A DNA stretch of 51,410 bases, from the NCBI GenBank assembly GCA_002431905.1, contig DJER01000027.1, forward strand, positions 1 through 51,410, written 5' to 3'. The DNA is from Christensenella sp. UBA5893. Lineage in GTDB: Bacteria > Bacillota > Clostridia > Christensenellales > UBA1242. The position numbers and the translations under genes were made by a program. Position 1 is the stretch's first letter; each line of letters begins with the position of its first letter. The notes under the pieces were generated by a model, which saw only the letters and a program-made list of their open reading frames with translations, searched no databases and had not been told where the DNA came from. Below, one piece after another: positions 47,657-51,410 of this stretch.

Positions 47657-49747
47657 ATGAAACAAAAAATATTAGAATTTTTAAAAACAAGCAAAATCAA
47701 ATTCAAAAGTAAAGATGATATGATTTTGTTTTTTGCTGGAAGATTTACAAAAACGCCAAAAGAAATAAAAACCATAATCAACTCAATGATTGCCCGTGGA
47801 GAAATTTTTGAAAAGAAAAAGGGTGAATTTAAGATTACCGGTGAAGATAAAAAACTTATAAAAGGCAAGATAATTGGAAACAGCAAAGGCTATGCATTTT
47901 TAGTGCCACAAGATAGAACCTTGCCAGACTTTTTTATTGCTCCCAAAAAATTGAATGGTGCAATGGACGGAGATTTGGTTCTTGCAAAAATTCTTGAACA
48001 AACGGAAGAAGTAACAGAGTGTGAAGTTGTTTCAATTTTGGAAAACACAAACAAAAACATTGTTGGAACAATTACTTATGTAAACAAAAAAAACGCTTTT
48101 GTTATACCTGACAACAAAAAATTGTCAAAAGATGTTTTTGTGCCACAAAATATGACAAAGGGTGCAAAGCAAGGATATAGAGTTGTTGTAAAATTAAACA
48201 AAAATAACAATGACAAACTCTCTGGCGAAGTTGTTGAGATTTTGGGCGAAAGTGATGATATCGCAAGTTTGGAACTTGGAATAATTCGTGAACATAAACT
48301 TTATGAAGAATTTCCAAACAGTGTAATGAGTGAAGCAAGAGCAATTCCGCAAAGATTGCAACTCAATGACTATATAAATAGGGTAGATTTAAGAAATAAA
48401 AAAATATTCACAATTGATGGTGCTGATTCAAGAGATTTTGATGATGCAGTATCTTTGGAAATGAAAGGCGAAAATTACTTACTTGGTGTGCATATTGCCG
48501 ATGTTGGTAATTATGTAAAATATAACACCGAACTTGACAAAGAAGCCTACACTCGTGGAACAAGTGTCTATTTTCCAAATATGGTTTTGCCAATGCTTCC
48601 AAAAGAACTATCAAATGGAATATGCTCGCTTAATGAGGGTGTTGACAGGCTGACGCTTACTTGTGAAATGGAAATAAACAAACAAGGCGAAATTGTTTCA
48701 CATGATATATACGAAAGCGTTATTTGCTCTTGCCATAGATTGACATATGACCAAGTTTATCAAGTGTTGTGTGGTGATGAGAATGAGAGCAAAAAACTTT
48801 GTGATATAAAAGATATATTGCTTGAAATGAACAAATTATCAAAGATTTTGGAACAAAGAAGAAAAGATGCCGGAATGCTTGACTTGGATATTGCAGAAAC
48901 TGAAATTGCTGTTGATGAAAACTATAATGTAAGTTTTGTTAAGAAAAGAGAAAGAAATGACGCACACAGACTTATTGAAAACTTTATGGTTGTTGCAAAT
49001 GAAACAGTTGCAAAACATTACAAATTAAAAGATATTCCATTTGTTTATCGTGTTCACGAAAAACCTGTTTTGGATAAGATAAAAAGTGTTTGTGCATTCT
49101 TGAAAAATTTGGGAATAGAAACTGATGAGATAACAGATATTACCCCACAATTTTTGCAAGGCATACTTGAAAAAACAAAAGATAAAGATTACAGCGAAAC
49201 ATTAAATAAGGTTGTTTTGCGTTCTTTACAAAAAGCAAGATATCTTGATGAACCATTAGGGCACTTTGGACTTGCCCTTGAAGATTATTGTCACTTTACA
49301 TCGCCAATAAGAAGATATCCAGATCTTACTATTCATAGAATAATCAAAGAATACTTACACAAAAAAGTTAGCAAGAATAGAAAACTTGAACTTGCCGATT
49401 TTGTGTTAGATTCTTCATTTAGGTCAAGCGAAATGGAAAAGAATGCAGATGAAGCAGAAAGAGATGTCGATGATTTATTCAAAGCTGTGTATATAAAAGA
49501 TCATATTGGCGAAGAATTCGAAGGCATAATTTCAGGTGTGCAAAATTATGGTATATATGTTGAACTTGAAAACACAGTTGAGGGTCTTGTAAAGATTGAA
49601 AACTTGCCACAAGACAATTATTTGTATATGGAAAAATCACTAAAATTAAAAGGCAATGCTCACGTTTATAGTTTGGGGGATAAGGTAAAAATAAAAGTTA
49701 TCAATTCAAATGTGTTTGATAGAAAAGTTGATTTTGAACTTGTTTAA
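47657..49747 (+). CDS. rnr: Ribonuclease R
   Basis: 696 residues from ATG 47657; the frame is open 28 codons further upstream, but that stretch is the promoter. Domains in order are an N-terminal helix-turn-helix, two cold-shock domains (KGKIIGNSKGYAFLVPQD near residue 70), the RNB catalytic domain with IDGADSRDFDDAVSLEM (acidic metal ligands), RGTSVYFPNMVLPMLPKELS and HFTSPIRRYPDL, and a C-terminal S1 domain (FEGIISGVQNYGIYVELENT). The 3'-5' exoribonuclease degrades structured RNA and works with trans-translation; smpB follows after 12 bp and ssrA after that. Confidence 0.96.
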   Translation: MKQKILEFLKTSKIKFKSKDDMILFFAGRFTKTPKEIKTIINSMIARGEIFEKKKGEFKITGEDKKLIKGKIIGNSKGYAFLVPQDRTLPDFFIAPKKLNGAMDGDLVLAKILEQTEEVTECEVVSILENTNKNIVGTITYVNKKNAFVIPDNKKLSKDVFVPQNMTKGAKQGYRVVVKLNKNNNDKLSGEVVEILGESDDIASLELGIIREHKLYEEFPNSVMSEARAIPQRLQLNDYINRVDLRNKKIFTIDGADSRDFDDAVSLEMKGENYLLGVHIADVGNYVKYNTELDKEAYTRGTSVYFPNMVLPMLPKELSNGICSLNEGVDRLTLTCEMEINKQGEIVSHDIYESVICSCHRLTYDQVYQVLCGDENESKKLCDIKDILLEMNKLSKILEQRRKDAGMLDLDIAETEIAVDENYNVSFVKKRERNDAHRLIENFMVVANETVAKHYKLKDIPFVYRVHEKPVLDKIKSVCAFLKNLGIETDEITDITPQFLQGILEKTKDKDYSETLNKVVLRSLQKARYLDEPLGHFGLALEDYCHFTSPIRRYPDLTIHRIIKEYLHKKVSKNRKLELADFVLDSSFRSSEMEKNADEAERDVDDLFKAVYIKDHIGEEFEGIISGVQNYGIYVELENTVEGLVKIENLPQDNYLYMEKSLKLKGNAHVYSLGDKVKIKVINSNVFDRKVDFELV

Positions 49748-49759
49748 AAGGAGAGTAAT

Positions 49760-50215
49760 ATGACTGATGGCGAAAAATTGATTTGCAATAACAAAAAAGC
49801 ATATCATAATTATTTTATTTCACAAACCTACATTGCCGGAATTGTACTTTTGGGAAGTGAAGTTAAGTCGGTTAGAAATGGTGGGATAAATATAAATGAT
49901 TCATTTATCACAATAAAAAACAATGAAGTTTGGTTAAAAAATGCTTTTATCAAACCTTATGAAAAAACAACAAGTTATGTTCCAGACCAAAATAGGAATA
50001 GAAAACTATTGCTAAACAGACAAGAAATCGACAAACTGTTAAAACAAACAATAATAAAGGGTAATGCACTTGTCCCACTTAAAGTGTTTTTAAAAAATGG
50101 ACTTGTTAAAATTGAAATAGGTCTTGGGAAAGGTAAAAAACTTTTTGACAAAAAAGATACATTAAAGAATAACGACATAAAGCGTGCAATGGAAAGGGAA
50201 ATTAGGAACATTTAG
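49760..50215 (+). CDS. smpB: SsrA-binding protein
   Basis: 151 residues. NKKAYHNYFISQTYIAGIVLLGSEVKSVRNG is the SmpB start, and KLLLNRQEIDKLLK, LVPLKVFLKNGLVKIEIGLGKGKKLFDKKD and the basic C-terminal tail complete it. It binds tmRNA and brings it to stalled ribosomes. AAAGGAG lies before the ATG. It shares an operon with rnr and precedes ssrA. Confidence 0.97.
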   Translation: MTDGEKLICNNKKAYHNYFISQTYIAGIVLLGSEVKSVRNGGININDSFITIKNNEVWLKNAFIKPYEKTTSYVPDQNRNRKLLLNRQEIDKLLKQTIIKGNALVPLKVFLKNGLVKIEIGLGKGKKLFDKKDTLKNNDIKRAMEREIRNI

Positions 50216-50219
50216 CGTG

Positions 50220-50248
50220 TTGACAAAATAATAATAAAATTATATATT
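50220..50248 (+). promoter_or_regulatory. Promoter of ssrA
   Basis: Consensus TTGACA (50220-50225), 17 bp and TATATT (50243-50248), ending 18 bp before the predicted 5' end of tmRNA. Confidence 0.75.
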
Positions 50249-50266
50249 GTATATGCGTTTAAATTT

Positions 50267-50613
50267 GGGGACGTTCCGGATTTGACGGGGAGTGGTAAAC
50301 TGGACGCAAAGCATGTGGTATTTTTCTTTGCAATACCTAAAAAAACAAAGAAATGCTTAAACGCAAACAATAATAATGCCGTTGCTATGGCTGCCTAAGT
50401 GCAATTAGCAATCTAATAAATGAGTGTCGAGTTTATTAGATAGGATAGACACAAAATTTTGAAAGGTGTCAAACTTTCAATCTTATTTTTGACTCGCTTA
50501 AAAAAATTGTGTTTGTGCAAGTTTTTTAAGTTAAACCAAATCACAAAATAAACATGTAGAAAAATCCACTTTATTCTTTTCGGACGCGAGTTCAACTCTC
50601 GCCGTCTCCACCA
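50267..50613 (+). ncRNA. ssrA: tmRNA (transfer-messenger RNA)
   Basis: 347-nt one-piece tmRNA. The 5' end GGGGACG pairs with 3' CGTCTCC and is followed by the typical TTCCGGATTTGACGGGG; the T-arm GCGAGTTCAACTCTCGC and encoded CCA close the tRNA-like domain. The resume codon is GCA at 50362, and the tag reads ANNNNAVAMAA before TAA (50395-50397). The end AVAMAA is a variant of the common ALAA ending recognised by proteases. Confidence 0.96.
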
Positions 50614-50617
50614 AGTA

Positions 50618-50660
50618 AACAAAAAGAAAAGCCATTTTTGGGGCTTTTCTTTTTGTTTAT
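50618..50660 (+). terminator. Terminator of ssrA
   Basis: AAACAAAAAGAAAAGCC pairs with GGCTTTTCTTTTTGTTT around a short loop, with T-rich sequence in the 3' arm. Confidence 0.85.
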
Positions 50661-50847
50661 AATGATATTCCCTAATAGGGATGAAAATTGTTTCACGAAT
50701 GATATTGTTTTGCAATGATATTTCGCCAAAGCAAAATGGTGCGTGTGAATATTTATATTATACATTTGTTTAAAACACATCTAAAAATATCATTTTAGTT
50801 TTTGTAATATATATGGTATAATTGAAAAAATTGTTATTGGGGGAATA

Positions 50848-51410
50848 GTGGAAAGTAAACGACATCAAAAATTGTATGAGCATTATCAAAATGTATTAGG
50901 TCAAAAGCCAACATTTAGTTTGAAATTAAAAAAGAATGTTTTACCTAATGACATGAAACCAATAACAACTTACGTTTTTGAGCCTACCAAAGAACTGCCC
51001 TTTTGGAAATTATGCACCATTGGGGCGAGTGATTATTTAATGCCTGAAAGAAATATTGGCTGGGGAAGAAAAGCTAATCGCAGAAATGAATATATGATGT
51101 TTATATCTCCAGATGTGAAAGTTGATGAGACTGCTACAGAATGGCTTGTATTAAACTCAATGCTTTGGTCAACTGCGGAATATGCTTTTAATGAAAAAGA
51201 TAATATAACAGTGTCAGATACCATTGACTTTGGGCTAAAGGGTAAATATTGCGGAACATTTTTGTTATTGCCAGAAGTTTTTAAGACACCAAACATTGTT
51301 AAGTGCTTTATTTCTAAACATAAATATATTAGCATTTTTCAAGTTATGCCCATAACAAAAGAACAACTTTCTAAAAAACTAAAAAAAGGAACAAATGGTA
51401 TATATTGGTT
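50848..51410 (+). CDS. SUFU-domain protein, 3' end outside window
   Basis: At least 187 residues, running off the right edge. It starts at GTG 50848 behind GGGGG, with TATAAT-like sequence further up. LPFWKLCTIGASDYLMPERN, RRNEYMMFISPDV and the later ISIFQVMPITKEQLSKKLKK resemble the bacterial suppressor-of-fused (SUFU) domain, which in bacteria is common among immunity proteins of polymorphic toxin systems. No partner toxin is visible in the window. Domain call from pattern memory. Confidence 0.7.
   Translation, partial: MESKRHQKLYEHYQNVLGQKPTFSLKLKKNVLPNDMKPITTYVFEPTKELPFWKLCTIGASDYLMPERNIGWGRKANRRNEYMMFISPDVKVDETATEWLVLNSMLWSTAEYAFNEKDNITVSDTIDFGLKGKYCGTFLLLPEVFKTPNIVKCFISKHKYISIFQVMPITKEQLSKKLKKGTNGIYW

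Noticed and set aside
50413..50780. Minus-strand ORFs over ssrA and its terminator
   Set aside because: They are antisense to tmRNA and to its terminator; no ribosome site or family.

Overview
The window is AT-rich DNA from a low-GC Gram-positive bacterium, most likely an uncultured, spore-forming member of the Clostridia (Bacillota). The evidence is: the block holB-ricT-trmN6-rsmI-tatD-rsmA, which matches the order of the Bacillus/Clostridium chromosome; the sporulation pair spmA/spmB; an S-box (SAM-I) riboswitch in front of metK; AGGAG-type ribosome binding sites; and use of TAA, TAG and TGA as stops (standard bacterial code). I cannot name a genus.

1-12.1 kb is an accessory island made of pieces of mobile and defence DNA. 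It holds a serine recombinase; a minus-strand operon RloA-RloB-TIGR04141 (AbiL-like ATPase, TOPRIM-like partner and a DUF6119-type protein); a GC-richer folded repeat with duplicated flanking hairpins; an Ig-like surface protein; a frameshifted tyrosine integrase; a tRNA-Thr 3' fragment that looks like an attachment site; an AbiE toxin-antitoxin pair with a clear operator; and, on both sides of AbiE, two paralogous DUF6883-like/DUF4926 toxin-immunity-like modules. The second module is mosaic and its immunity gene is frameshifted.

12.1-20.7 kb is ordinary chromosome: U32 peptidase (RlhA-like), cation:proton antiporter plus MgtC, a HIT protein, riboswitch-controlled metK, idi, a tRNA-Ser and a membrane protein. 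20.8-25.7 kb holds a membrane protein and a divergent cluster of a small XRE regulator against an operon of XRE/helical-repeat protein, unknown protein and DEDDh exonuclease, which is a candidate uncharacterised conflict system. 25.7-29.9 kb is a compact operon for GDP-D-glycero-D-manno-heptose (HddA, HddC-GmhB fusion, GmhA) led by a GT4 glycosyltransferase. 29.9-34.2 kb has three small membrane proteins, a HipA/CtkA-like kinase with a small overlapping partner, and a frameshifted alpha/beta hydrolase.

34.2-45.7 kb is conserved housekeeping: tRNA-Thr, tdk, a histidine phosphatase, holB, ricT, trmN6, rsmI, spmAB (with a SigE-like promoter), tatD, rsmA, a probable spore-surface protein (with a SigK-like promoter), rpiB and gap. 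45.7-51.4 kb has a candidate zinc metallopeptidase, a small membrane protein, rnr-smpB-ssrA (trans-translation) and the start of a SUFU-domain gene cut by the window edge.

Two themes cross the regions. Five or six genes without a Shine-Dalgarno have a -10 box ending about 5-7 nt before the start codon, which suggests leaderless transcripts. Several genes carry single-base frameshifts, two of them in 7-base homopolymers, so decay and assembly error must be told apart.
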